Positions 1-6,893 of a stretch of 11,090 nt of DNA are shown here, piece by piece. This stretch comes from an uncultured bacterium (GTDB taxonomy: Bacteria; Hydrothermota; Tepidihabitantia; Tepidihabitantales; Tepidihabitantaceae). The stretch lies in the NCBI GenBank assembly GCA_937139435.1, contig CAKZPX010000024.1, positions 1 to 11,090 of the forward strand. Reading direction: 5' to 3'. Below the pieces are notes generated by a model. The model made no database searches, was not told the origin of the DNA, and saw only the letters and a list, made by a program, of their open reading frames with translations. The translations under genes and the position numbers were made by a program. The number at the start of each line of letters is the position of its first letter. Positions within the stretch are counted from its first letter, which is position 1.

Positions 1-222
1 AACTTTGGTCCGGTGGTTGTGCCGGAAGGACATATATTTGCCATGGGTGACAACCGGGACAACTCCGAAGACTCGCGGTTCTGGGGACCGCTGGACCTGC
101 GCTATGTCAAGGGTAAACCGCTGGTGCTTTACTTTTCTTCCAGTGCTGCCCCGAATATTGCCCGGATAATCCTTTCACCCTGGGCGGTGCGTTTAAATCG
201 GATTGGTAAACTGGTGCGCTGA
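1..222 (+). CDS. lepB: Signal peptidase I, C-terminal part (5' end outside window)
   Basis: This is the 3' end of type I signal peptidase, the membrane-bound serine/lysine protease that removes signal peptides from exported proteins on the outer face of the inner membrane. The frame is open from base 1, so the gene starts upstream; the catalytic serine and lysine boxes are not in view. Visible is the conserved box E, GDNRDNSEDSR, followed by FWGPL, which is diagnostic for the family. After it come a short beta segment (KGKPLVLYFSS) and a basic tail ending RIGKLVR. The TGA stop lies three bases before the next gene, so the two are probably cotranscribed. An apparent GTG start at base 13 is internal to the family's conserved region and is not the real start. 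Confidence 0.96.
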   Translation, partial: NFGPVVVPEGHIFAMGDNRDNSEDSRFWGPLDLRYVKGKPLVLYFSSSAAPNIARIILSPWAVRLNRIGKLVR

Positions 223-225
223 TTT

Positions 226-978
226 TTGAGAACTGTGGGAGAAAAACCAGGGATTACAATTACCGTGCCTTTTGGTAGCTTGCCGGACTGGCGGTTTGGC
301 ACCGAACCAGAGGAATACAGTGCGAGGTTGGCAGAACGATTTGTCAGAACGCTGGTAGAAGAGATAAAGGGACGGAGCAAAAACTATAAAAAAGCGGTGT
401 TCGGTACAGTTTACTTTGGCGGATGCGGTCCATCCTGTCTTACCCTGGAGGAACTTTATCAGATTCTCCAGGCGGTATATGACTATCTGCGGGTTGAGCC
501 TGAGGAGCAGACAATGGTGGTTGTGCCGGATACAGTTGACTTTGCCCGGGCAAAGGTGCTCCGGGAGTCTGGTTTTGACCAGATGACCCTGCGGGTAGCC
601 TCTTCTTTCCGACAGGAGGTGATTAAAAACGAGATGGTGGTGCTGCGTGAGGCGGGATTTTTTTCGGTCGGGCTGGAATTTACCGGTGCGGTGGCAGCAG
701 AAACAATTGAATCTTTTTTACCACTGGCACCAGACCACATTATTTTTTCTTCACCGGATACGGGGCAGGATAGTATCAGGAGAAAACTGGCAGACGGTTA
801 CATAGAATATCTACCCGGACATTTTGCCCATCCTGGCAAAGAGAACCGGCACCTGCTTGCCCTTGCTGATGCGGTGCTGGTGGCAGGGTTTGGACCAGGG
901 GCATTCAGCCGGGATGGAGGAAGGGTAAGGAAAAACCCGAACCGGCTGGCAGAATACTTAAAGAGCATAAAGACCTAA
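226..978 (+). CDS. HemW-like protein lacking the radical-SAM cysteines
   Basis: A 250-residue protein that aligns by eye along HemW (the coproporphyrinogen oxidase-like radical SAM heme chaperone), but is much shorter than the usual roughly 370-400 residues. Recognisable blocks in order: ITVPFGSLPDWRF (12-24), matching the family's IPFCxxxCxYCDF; VYFGGCGPSCLTLEEL (62-77), matching FFGGGTPSLL; a block with SGFDQMTLRVASSF (115-128), matching GxxRxSxGVQSF; GLEFTG plus PDHIIFSS (149-176); and GFGPGAFS...RVRKN (221-237), matching GxGPGAHS...RxxN. The three cluster cysteines are replaced by Gly17, Asp21 and Phe24, so a 4Fe-4S cluster cannot bind there in the family manner. The central and C-terminal HemW regions are trimmed. 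The start is TTG at 226, or GTG at 235; no clear Shine-Dalgarno is seen. It probably shares a transcript with lepB, a common hemW neighbourhood. A non-catalytic heme-binding or scaffold role is possible but unproven. Confidence 0.75.
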   Translation: MRTVGEKPGITITVPFGSLPDWRFGTEPEEYSARLAERFVRTLVEEIKGRSKNYKKAVFGTVYFGGCGPSCLTLEELYQILQAVYDYLRVEPEEQTMVVVPDTVDFARAKVLRESGFDQMTLRVASSFRQEVIKNEMVVLREAGFFSVGLEFTGAVAAETIESFLPLAPDHIIFSSPDTGQDSIRRKLADGYIEYLPGHFAHPGKENRHLLALADAVLVAGFGPGAFSRDGGRVRKNPNRLAEYLKSIKT

Positions 979-985
979 AAAGATA

Positions 986-1001
986 GATTAATTTTTTAAT
1001 C
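986..1001. terminator. Weak AT-rich palindrome between convergent genes
   Basis: GATTAA, a TTTT loop and TTAATC form a perfect six-pair palindrome eight bases after the HemW-like stop codon, between convergent genes. It has no GC-rich stem, and the T-run is inside the loop, so it is at best a weak bidirectional stop signal. Nothing better is visible in bases 979-1040. Confidence 0.25.
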
Positions 1002-1040
1002 CGGTTCTGTTCAGATGTGATGCTGTTTTTAGCAGCGATT

Positions 1041-1778
1041 TCAGCGCCGCAGTGAGGACCTGGAAAACAGTCCGGGCGGGGTCGGGGCATCAAACTGCAC
1101 CTCTTCAACAGTGAACTCGGTGCCGGGCAGGGATTCGTTCTCTCCGTTTGCCCTCAGCATATCCCGAAAGGTCGCCCGTGTTGCTACCCATCGTCCGTCA
1201 AACAGTTTTGTTTCCAGCACCGCAGTGGTTTTAAGCAGTTTTCCGGTTCTGGAGTAGCGCTCCTCTTTTAGCACAATATGACGCTCACCATCCACCCAGA
1301 GCCGACGTTTCTGGTAGGCGATATCCGGTTTTCGGGCGGTAAGTTCCAGAACCCATACCGGTCTGCCATTTAATGAGTCAGCGCCGATGGTGCTGGCGGT
1401 ATAGGCATCTTTTAACCTGGTCTCCTCCAGCATATCTTCATAGGAAAGGTCAGAACCGGAAACAGACTGGCGGAGCATATGTCCGGAGATGCGGATGGTG
1501 CGGTCTGATTCCGGTGTATAGATCCAGAGGTCTTTGCCCAGTTTCAAAAGTTTTGTCCCCTTTTCCCTTTCGGGTGCCAAATATTCGGTGAACGCGCTGT
1601 CTCCTTTAACATAGGAGCGAACCCGGAGGGTGCGGGTGCCCCTTTTCCGGACAATCCGCATTTCCGCGACCAGCCGACGGGTTGTGCCGGAGATGTTTTT
1701 GTCAATCTTCTCCAGCAGCAGGTTGCCGTCCGGTGGTGTGATGCCGGTCAGGAGGGCAAGAAAAAGTAATTTTTTCAT
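1041..1778 (-). CDS. LolA-like outer-membrane lipoprotein-sorting protein
   Basis: A 245-residue periplasmic protein of the outer membrane lipoprotein-sorting family (COG2834, LolA-like fold). A short signal peptide is visible (MKKLLFLALLTGITPPDG, with cleavage probably near residues 14-18). The mature part shows the family signature: KGTKLLKLGKDLWIYTPESD (73-92), then SGHMLRQSVSGSDLSYEDM (98-116), then WVDGERHIVLKEE (161-173). Members form a half-open beta-barrel that carries acyl chains across the periplasm. The ATG overlaps the TGA of the upstream permease gene as ATGA, and AAGGAG lies eight bases before the ATG, so this start is well supported. It is the last gene of the operon. It is not classical LolA by sequence; it resembles the subgroup found beside FtsX/MacB-type or RND transporters. 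The substrate is unknown. Confidence 0.85.
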   Translation of the reverse strand: MKKLLFLALLTGITPPDGNLLLEKIDKNISGTTRRLVAEMRIVRKRGTRTLRVRSYVKGDSAFTEYLAPEREKGTKLLKLGKDLWIYTPESDRTIRISGHMLRQSVSGSDLSYEDMLEETRLKDAYTASTIGADSLNGRPVWVLELTARKPDIAYQKRRLWVDGERHIVLKEERYSRTGKLLKTTAVLETKLFDGRWVATRATFRDMLRANGENESLPGTEFTVEEVQFDAPTPPGLFSRSSLRR

Positions 1779-3043
1779 TCGGAAAACTCCTTGGTTAACT
1801 GGGCGGTCTGACGGCGAAAAACCGCCAGTCCGGATATGGCGTTGCCGAGCAGGGTGGCGAATAGACCAGGGATAAAACCGATAAAAAATGTTACCGGAGC
1901 GATTCGGGCACGGAGGACATCATCAATAAGCACGGTGGCGTTTCTCATCATGCCGGAGATGTTCAGCCCGACCCGCTGCATATAAAAACCGGCGCCAAGA
2001 CCGAGCAGGGTGCCGGCGGTTGAACCCAATAACCCGATAAAGAACGCCTCGGCGAGCAGGGAGAGGTAGATGTCACGGCTGGATTCACCCAGTGCCAGGC
2101 GGATGCCAATCTCGTTATACCGGCGCAGGGAGTTTATCAGCCCGGCGTTCCAGAGTACCACCGCCATCGCAATAATAAAAATTGTCAGGATCAGACCGGT
2201 GGCATTGGCGACAATGTCAATTAACTGTCCCATACCGCTGGCTTCCCGCAGCGGACGCAGCAGCGGAGAGAATTCGTCCGGGTGTGTGTGCCGGGCGTTA
2301 TAGTGACGGCTGATGTTTATTGCCCGCCGGTCGTTATAAACCCCGTTTTTAAAAAAGCCCAGAATTTCGGTTGCGCCGTCCGGAAGTCCGAGTGTCTGCC
2401 GCAGGTCAGCGATGCTATCGAGAAGCACCGAACGGTCAAGTGCTGTTATGCCGAACCGGATTGTGCCGGCAAGGGTGAAATCAGCAATCGCCATGCCACC
2501 ATCAGCGGTCATTGTGATCAGGGTTAACCGGTCGCCCGGGTTCAGCCCGAGCCGCTGGCTGAGCTGTTCGCTTAAAAGAATCTGTTTGGTGTTACGGGGT
2601 GTTTTGCCCCGGACAAGGATGCGGTCCAGCCGGAGCAGTTTGTGTTCAATACCGCCAGGCGATAGGTCAACCGCCATCCCGGATACAGGAACCTGGGCAC
2701 GGGTCATGCCGGTTGAGTCCGGTATATCAATGATACCTCCAAAGCGGATGCGGGGAGTCCAGACCACCTCGGGATAGGAGTTTTCCAGTTCCTGCTGGCG
2801 GGGTGTGACGTCAAGGAGAGCCAGTTCTGGTGTGGCGTATTCACCGGCATGGGCACCAGCGCTGGTTGTTACCATCAGGTGTCCGCAGACGAGCCGGGCG
2901 GTGGTGTTAAACATGCTGTCGGTTGTGCCCCGAAGATAGGCGTCAAGGAACACGGCAAGGCCAACACCTATTGCCACAGTCAGGAATGGGAACAGGGTGC
3001 GGGTGCGGTCACGCAGCACGCCCCGGAAGATAAATTTAATCAT
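1775..3043 (-). CDS. FtsX-family ABC transporter permease (second permease)
   Basis: A 422-residue inner-membrane permease of the FtsX/MacB/LolCE class. Four membrane segments can be placed: residues 15-37, about 277-303, 329-352 and 381-408. Between the first and second is a large extracytoplasmic domain of about 235 residues, with a MacB_PCD-like segment such as LLSEQLSQRLGLNPGDRLTL (156-175). The motif RRYNEIGIRLALGESSRDIY (307-326) after TM2 is the FtsX coupling region that contacts the ATPase. The C-terminus (VFRRQTAQLTKEFSE) lacks the usual Pro-rich tail seen in its partner. Its ATG overlaps the preceding permease stop as ATGA, and its own stop overlaps the LolA-like start in the same way, which suggests translational coupling and fixed stoichiometry. 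With permease 1 it probably forms a LolCE-like heterodimer. Confidence 0.9.
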   Translation of the reverse strand: MIKFIFRGVLRDRTRTLFPFLTVAIGVGLAVFLDAYLRGTTDSMFNTTARLVCGHLMVTTSAGAHAGEYATPELALLDVTPRQQELENSYPEVVWTPRIRFGGIIDIPDSTGMTRAQVPVSGMAVDLSPGGIEHKLLRLDRILVRGKTPRNTKQILLSEQLSQRLGLNPGDRLTLITMTADGGMAIADFTLAGTIRFGITALDRSVLLDSIADLRQTLGLPDGATEILGFFKNGVYNDRRAINISRHYNARHTHPDEFSPLLRPLREASGMGQLIDIVANATGLILTIFIIAMAVVLWNAGLINSLRRYNEIGIRLALGESSRDIYLSLLAEAFFIGLLGSTAGTLLGLGAGFYMQRVGLNISGMMRNATVLIDDVLRARIAPVTFFIGFIPGLFATLLGNAISGLAVFRRQTAQLTKEFSE

Positions 3044-4209
3044 ATACCTTTACCCCGCAGGGCATCAGTGGGTTTGAGTCGGGCGATGCGCCGGGTGGGA
3101 AGCCAGGAGACAAAGGTGGCGGTGATGAGAACAAGCAGAGTTGTGCCGAGAATCAAACTGAGCGGATAGACCGGATACATCCTTTCCTGCAGGGCAAAAC
3201 CCCACTGGGCGCTGCCGGGAAAGGAGATGCCCCGAGCGCTAAGATAGATAAAAAGCGGTGTGCCGTAAATTGTGCCGAGCAGGGTGGCAAGGACGCCATA
3301 GAGTGCGCCCTCAAAGGTGAACATGGCGATTACCTGAGCCCGGGTCAGACCGAGCGCAATGAGCATACCGATCTCCCGGCGCCGGCGAAAGATGGAAAAC
3401 ACCTGGGTGTCAAAGATCGCCAGCATCGCCAACAGAAAAAGAACGATAAACATAATTGATTGCCCCACCGTCTTGGTTTTTATCATTGTGCGCAGGTCAG
3501 CAAGGAGAAAATCAAGGGAGCGAAAATCCCAGTCCGGAAGTGCCGGCACCGGTATCGGCTTCTTTTTGACCGTAATCAGGGTTGCCTGTCCTGCCATTGT
3601 GGTCAATTCCCATAGTTTGTTCAGTGGGAGCCAAACCTGACCCTGGTCAATGGTGCTGACGCTGGTGTGCATTATCCCGACCACCCTTGCTTGGCGGGCA
3701 TCAAAGGCACCCCGGGCATCCCGCCACTGGATGGTCAGGTAATCACCCACACCAGCCCCGGCGGTCTTTGCCATCTGTTGACCGAGCAGAACCGGCAGGT
3801 CTTTGGTGGTGTCGGTAAGCATAGCGCTGGGGATTTTCAGCACCTTCTGGTCTGCCGGGATCCCTTTGATTAACACCGGTAGCATCTTTCCGGCAAAGTA
3901 GACACTGCCCGGGATAATGAGGATGGGCATGGCAGCACCGGAATTGAGCAGGGGTTTTAGTTCCTCCGGTATCGGGGCGTGGGCATTGTCTATTGTTAAT
4001 GGGTCATAAGGGTCGTACTGTTTATGCCAGAACTGACCGTCTCCGAATTCAAAGGCGATTGATGCCTGTTCTGCCTGCCGGTTAACGCCCTCCAGCAGTC
4101 CCTGACCAAATATGATTGCCACAAAGGCAAGGGAAAGGGCAAAGGCGTTGAGCCAGGTGTGGATACCGGCAGCGCGCAGGTTACGAACCGCCAGTTGCAG
4201 GGTGGTCAT
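3040..4209 (-). CDS. FtsX-family ABC transporter permease (first permease)
   Basis: A 389-residue permease with the same architecture as its downstream partner. TM1 is at about 19-40, a roughly 210-residue extracytoplasmic domain follows, then TM2 at about 251-272, TM3 at about 301-323 and TM4 at about 350-371. The ATPase-coupling motif RRRREIGMLIALGLTRAQVI (275-294) is very clear, and the tail WLPTRRIARLKPTDALRG (369-386) is the canonical FtsX/MacB/LolC C-terminus. The ATG overlaps the ATPase stop as ATGA. The two permeases are diverged rather than duplicate copies, which resembles the LolC/LolE pair more than the MacB homodimer. Direct orthology to LolC or LolE cannot be claimed from the sequence alone, so no symbol is given. 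Confidence 0.92.
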   Translation of the reverse strand: MTTLQLAVRNLRAAGIHTWLNAFALSLAFVAIIFGQGLLEGVNRQAEQASIAFEFGDGQFWHKQYDPYDPLTIDNAHAPIPEELKPLLNSGAAMPILIIPGSVYFAGKMLPVLIKGIPADQKVLKIPSAMLTDTTKDLPVLLGQQMAKTAGAGVGDYLTIQWRDARGAFDARQARVVGIMHTSVSTIDQGQVWLPLNKLWELTTMAGQATLITVKKKPIPVPALPDWDFRSLDFLLADLRTMIKTKTVGQSIMFIVLFLLAMLAIFDTQVFSIFRRRREIGMLIALGLTRAQVIAMFTFEGALYGVLATLLGTIYGTPLFIYLSARGISFPGSAQWGFALQERMYPVYPLSLILGTTLLVLITATFVSWLPTRRIARLKPTDALRGKGI

Positions 4210-4919
4210 GTCTCTCTACCTGATGGTTGGGCATGTTTGTCGGCAACCACGGCACCGTCCAGGAGTTTAATCTTACGCCGGAGGTAGCGGATAACCTTTT
4301 CGTCATGGGTGGAAAAGATAAAGGTTGTCCCGAGCTCCTGATTAATCTTTACCATTGTGTCAAGGATGTGATAGGAGTTTTCCGCATCAAGGTTGGCGGT
4401 GGGTTCGTCAGCGAGGACAATTGCTGGTTGCTTGACTATCGCCCGGGCGATCGCCACCCGCTGGCTCTCGCCACCGGACAGTTGATTGGGTCGTGATTTC
4501 TCCCGGTCTGCCAGTCCCACCCATTCCAGCGCTGCCATCACCCTCTGGCGGCGTTCCGCCGGGGGAACTTTTAAGATGAGTAACGGAAATTCAACATTTT
4601 CAAATACGGTGTAAACCGGTAACAGGTTAAAAGTTTGAAATATAAAACCGATATGCCGGCGCCGTAACTGGGCAGACCGGTAAGGAGTTAGCGTCTCCAC
4701 CTTTTCGCCGAGCACAACAACCGAGCCGGAACTGGGTGTGTCCAGCGAACCGATGATATTTAAAAGCGTAGTTTTACCTGAACCGGAAGGTCCGATAACA
4801 CCGCTGAACTCACCACGGCGGAACTTAAGATTTACCTTTTTCAGCGCCACCAGTTCCTGCCGACCCATCGGATACCGTTTTATCAGGTCAAAGGTTTCAA
4901 TAATATACTCGTCTGCCAC
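4206..4919 (-). CDS. ABC transporter ATP-binding protein (LolD/MacB type)
   Basis: A 237-residue cytoplasmic ATPase powering the two downstream FtsX permeases. All catalytic motifs are intact: Walker A GPSGSGKTT (43-51), Q-loop Gln95 in GFIFQTFNLLP, signature LSGGE (147-151), Walker B IVLADEP (167-173), D-loop NLDA (176-179) and switch His205 in STHD. FQTFNLLPVYTVFENVEFPL is typical of the LolD/FtsE/MacB N-terminal subfamily of mechanotransmission transporters. The start is GTG at 4919, preceded by AGGAG at a good distance. It lies 12 bases after the beta-barrel gene and overlaps permease 1 by ATGA. No membrane part is fused, so the layout is the split LolCDE type, not a MacB fusion. Confidence 0.96.
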   Translation of the reverse strand: MADEYIIETFDLIKRYPMGRQELVALKKVNLKFRRGEFSGVIGPSGSGKTTLLNIIGSLDTPSSGSVVVLGEKVETLTPYRSAQLRRRHIGFIFQTFNLLPVYTVFENVEFPLLILKVPPAERRQRVMAALEWVGLADREKSRPNQLSGGESQRVAIARAIVKQPAIVLADEPTANLDAENSYHILDTMVKINQELGTTFIFSTHDEKVIRYLRRKIKLLDGAVVADKHAQPSGRET

Positions 4920-4931
4920 CTTTGTCTCCTG

Positions 4932-5870
4932 TCAGTGGTTAAATATTGCCTGCAACTGTACCCCGCCCGCCTGAATGCCGTTCTGGAGAAAACCGGCAAG
5001 GATAAACCGCCAGTTGTCCAGTGTGCGCTGCCAGGCAAGATAAATATAGGGGTTTCTTTTCTTCCAGTCAAACAGGGTGACCTGGGTGAGGTGGTCGGTG
5101 ATTGTCAGGGGATAATTCAGGGACAGGGCCGAGTAATGCGACCAGGAACTGAAGCCATGGTTGATCATATGCTCGGCAAGCAGGGTTAACCCGTTACCAA
5201 GGGCAAAGGTGTAATCGGTTCCCAGCATCGCCTGTTCCTCCCAGCGGTTACCGGTTTTTACCACCACGCCTTCAGTCCAGAGACCGATACCAATATCCCA
5301 CCTGGCGTCAATACCGATTCTGTTCTCGGGGACAATCTCTGTGCCGGTATTATCGGTGTTGCGGTGGTGAAAACTCAACGCCAGCTCGCTTCGGGGAAGA
5401 CCGATTTCTATCCTGGCACCGGGTTCCGGAAGCCATTTTTGGGTACTGGTGTTCCCCATCAGTCCCCAGACCCAGATGCGGTTGTTGGCAAAATAAAACC
5501 GTCCGGAAAGACCGTAAACCCCGGGTGTGGTCTGAAGCGGGTCAAGATGGTCAATACGGTCAAACCAGCGCAAGGGACGGAGGATGATTGCCGAACCGAA
5601 ATTCAGTTGTTGCAGACCAAGGCGCAGTTCATAGTTGCTATTGGTGTAAGAAATAAACAGGCGGTAGGGTGTGACATCGCCGAGGGCCGCTGTTACTGCG
5701 GTTTGAACCGATGTCTCAAAATCAAATCTGCCGATTGGGGTCGGGACGGTCATTTCTATTTCTGGACGATAACTTACCTCGGCGTCAGCGAATATTACGG
5801 AAAAATATCTGCCGAGAGTCAATCGGGCGCTGGCGGTTCCGTTAAGGATAAAACTGCTGGTAATGAGCAA
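4932..5870 (-). CDS. Predicted outer-membrane beta-barrel protein, first gene of the transport operon
   Basis: A 312-residue protein, if translated from TTG at 5870, built from alternating amphipathic strands rich in Trp, Tyr and Asn with short turns. Examples are YELRLGLQQLNFGSAIILRP, IDARWDIGIGLWTEGVVVKTG, LTLLAEHMINHGFSSW and PYIYLAWQRTLDNWRFILAG. The look is that of an outer-membrane porin or alginate-export-like barrel, but I recognise no specific family. The start is uncertain. TTG gives a truncated signal sequence without a basic N-terminus, whereas the seven upstream in-frame codons (IGNIFFI) extend the hydrophobic core and lie directly downstream of a TATAAT box. TGA ends the gene 12 bases before the ATPase. 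The barrel probably serves as the outer-membrane partner of the ABC/LolA-like system. Confidence 0.75.
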   Translation of the reverse strand: MLITSSFILNGTASARLTLGRYFSVIFADAEVSYRPEIEMTVPTPIGRFDFETSVQTAVTAALGDVTPYRLFISYTNSNYELRLGLQQLNFGSAIILRPLRWFDRIDHLDPLQTTPGVYGLSGRFYFANNRIWVWGLMGNTSTQKWLPEPGARIEIGLPRSELALSFHHRNTDNTGTEIVPENRIGIDARWDIGIGLWTEGVVVKTGNRWEEQAMLGTDYTFALGNGLTLLAEHMINHGFSSWSHYSALSLNYPLTITDHLTQVTLFDWKKRNPYIYLAWQRTLDNWRFILAGFLQNGIQAGGVQLQAIFNH

Positions 5871-5896
5871 AATGAAAAATATATTACCGATGTTTT

Positions 5897-5924
5897 ATTA
5901 TAACCAGAAAACATTGCCCGTCAC
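5897..5924 (-). promoter_or_regulatory. Promoter of the envelope-transport operon
   Basis: Read leftward, GTGACG (5924-5919) is a 4/6 match to the -35 consensus. A 16-base spacer leads to a perfect TATAAT (5902-5897). Transcription would begin near 5889-5891, about 20 bases before the TTG start. The -35 element lies within the right arm (as read leftward) of an inverted repeat, which may link termination of the upstream gene, or an operator, to this promoter. Confidence 0.6.
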
Positions 5925-5959
5925 GGCGTTGGGTTTAGTCGGGCATCGTCGTGACGGGC
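5916..5959 (-). repeat. Ten-base inverted repeat, possible terminator or operator
   Basis: GCCCGTCACG (5916-5925) and CGTGACGGGC (5950-5959) are exact reverse complements separated by 24 bases. Leftward transcripts from the FG-GAP gene would form a GC-rich ten-pair stem followed by AATGTTTT, a poor but possible intrinsic terminator. The same arm contains the predicted -35 of the next operon. Nearby, TCGGGCATCG occurs twice (5939-5948 and 5982-5991), and CGATGC/GCATCG forms a second small stem (5973-5991). The density of repeats in 135 bases suggests a dispersed intergenic element. Confidence 0.5.
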
Positions 5960-6005
5960 ACCAATCCGGAGGCGATGCTGCTCGGGCATCGGTCTGGGTT
6001 TATTA

Positions 6006-6893
6006 CTATTTAGTTAAAATCAGAGTCGCACTCTCGGTATTACTCCGATCAATCCGACAGATGTATATCCCTGCTGGAACTCTTTTTCCGGTGCGGTCGT
6101 TACCGTCCCAGATAATGGCTGTGTTGGCAGCGGAGAGTGTTTGTACCGTTCTACCAGCGGCATCAAATATGGTTAAGGTTGTGCCGGGTTGCTTATCGCC
6201 GAGCACGGCAATGGAGAACGGTGGTCTCCCCACCACCGGGCGAACCGAAATTGCCACCGGTTTGGATAACCGATGTTCTTCCTTTACCCCCACCATTGGT
6301 TCGCCGAGATAAAGAGCAACCGTCCCCTCGTATCCGGAAATAAGGAAATCCGGAACTGTATCACCGTTCCAGAAACCAAAGCCACAGCGCGAACCATAGG
6401 TGTAAACGCCCGGTGGCCTGATCCGGGTGCCATCAACTGTTTTCAGGGTTTCAGATTGAGCGAGTCTCGGATTGGTATTGGTACCAATGTTGCGATAGAA
6501 TCGGAGGTAACCGTCGTTGCCGCCGCAGATGAGGTCATCAAGCCCGTCTTGATCAAGGTCGAACACATAGGGATTAACGCGATAAATGTTGATGGGGTTG
6601 CCCTCAACATCGAGGTAGTTGTAAGTTTGGAACATTGGCCATGTGTCCTCGCCGAGGTTATGGTAGAAGTAGATAAACCCGTTTTCCGAGCCCAGTATTA
6701 AATCCTTTTTACCGTCGCCATTCCAATCACTCACAGTTGGCTGCGAGTTGTTACCCACGTCAATTATGGTGGAGTCCATCAAACGGTACTGTTTGTATCC
6801 GGCAAGTACAGAATCCTGACGGATAAATACATTGAAATAGCCCGAGCGGTCACCAGAAACGATATCGTTTTGTCCGTCTGAGTTCCAGTCCAC
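6006..6893 (-). CDS. C-terminal segment of the FG-GAP protein as read by the standard code
   Basis: From the first possible start after the UGA (GTG at 6893), this 295-residue piece carries repeats 2 to 5 and the C-terminal sorting-type domain. The GTG encodes a Val inside the conserved SPQVVDWN stretch of repeat 2. It has no Shine-Dalgarno and no signal peptide, so a C-terminal secretion domain would be left without an export signal. These points make it a continuation of the upstream frame, or the body of a pseudogene, rather than a real separate gene. Confidence 0.6.
   Translation of the reverse strand: MDWNSDGQNDIVSGDRSGYFNVFIRQDSVLAGYKQYRLMDSTIIDVGNNSQPTVSDWNGDGKKDLILGSENGFIYFYHNLGEDTWPMFQTYNYLDVEGNPINIYRVNPYVFDLDQDGLDDLICGGNDGYLRFYRNIGTNTNPRLAQSETLKTVDGTRIRPPGVYTYGSRCGFGFWNGDTVPDFLISGYEGTVALYLGEPMVGVKEEHRLSKPVAISVRPVVGRPPFSIAVLGDKQPGTTLTIFDAAGRTVQTLSAANTAIIWDGNDRTGKRVPAGIYICRIDRSNTESATLILTK

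Noticed and set aside
1021..1034. TGCT/AGCA stem as terminator of the transport operon
   Set aside because: Only four pairs and no T-run in the leftward direction.
4883..5071. Small leftward reading frame of 62 codons across the barrel/ATPase junction
   Set aside because: It overlaps two convincing genes out of frame and shows no start context or recognisable motif.
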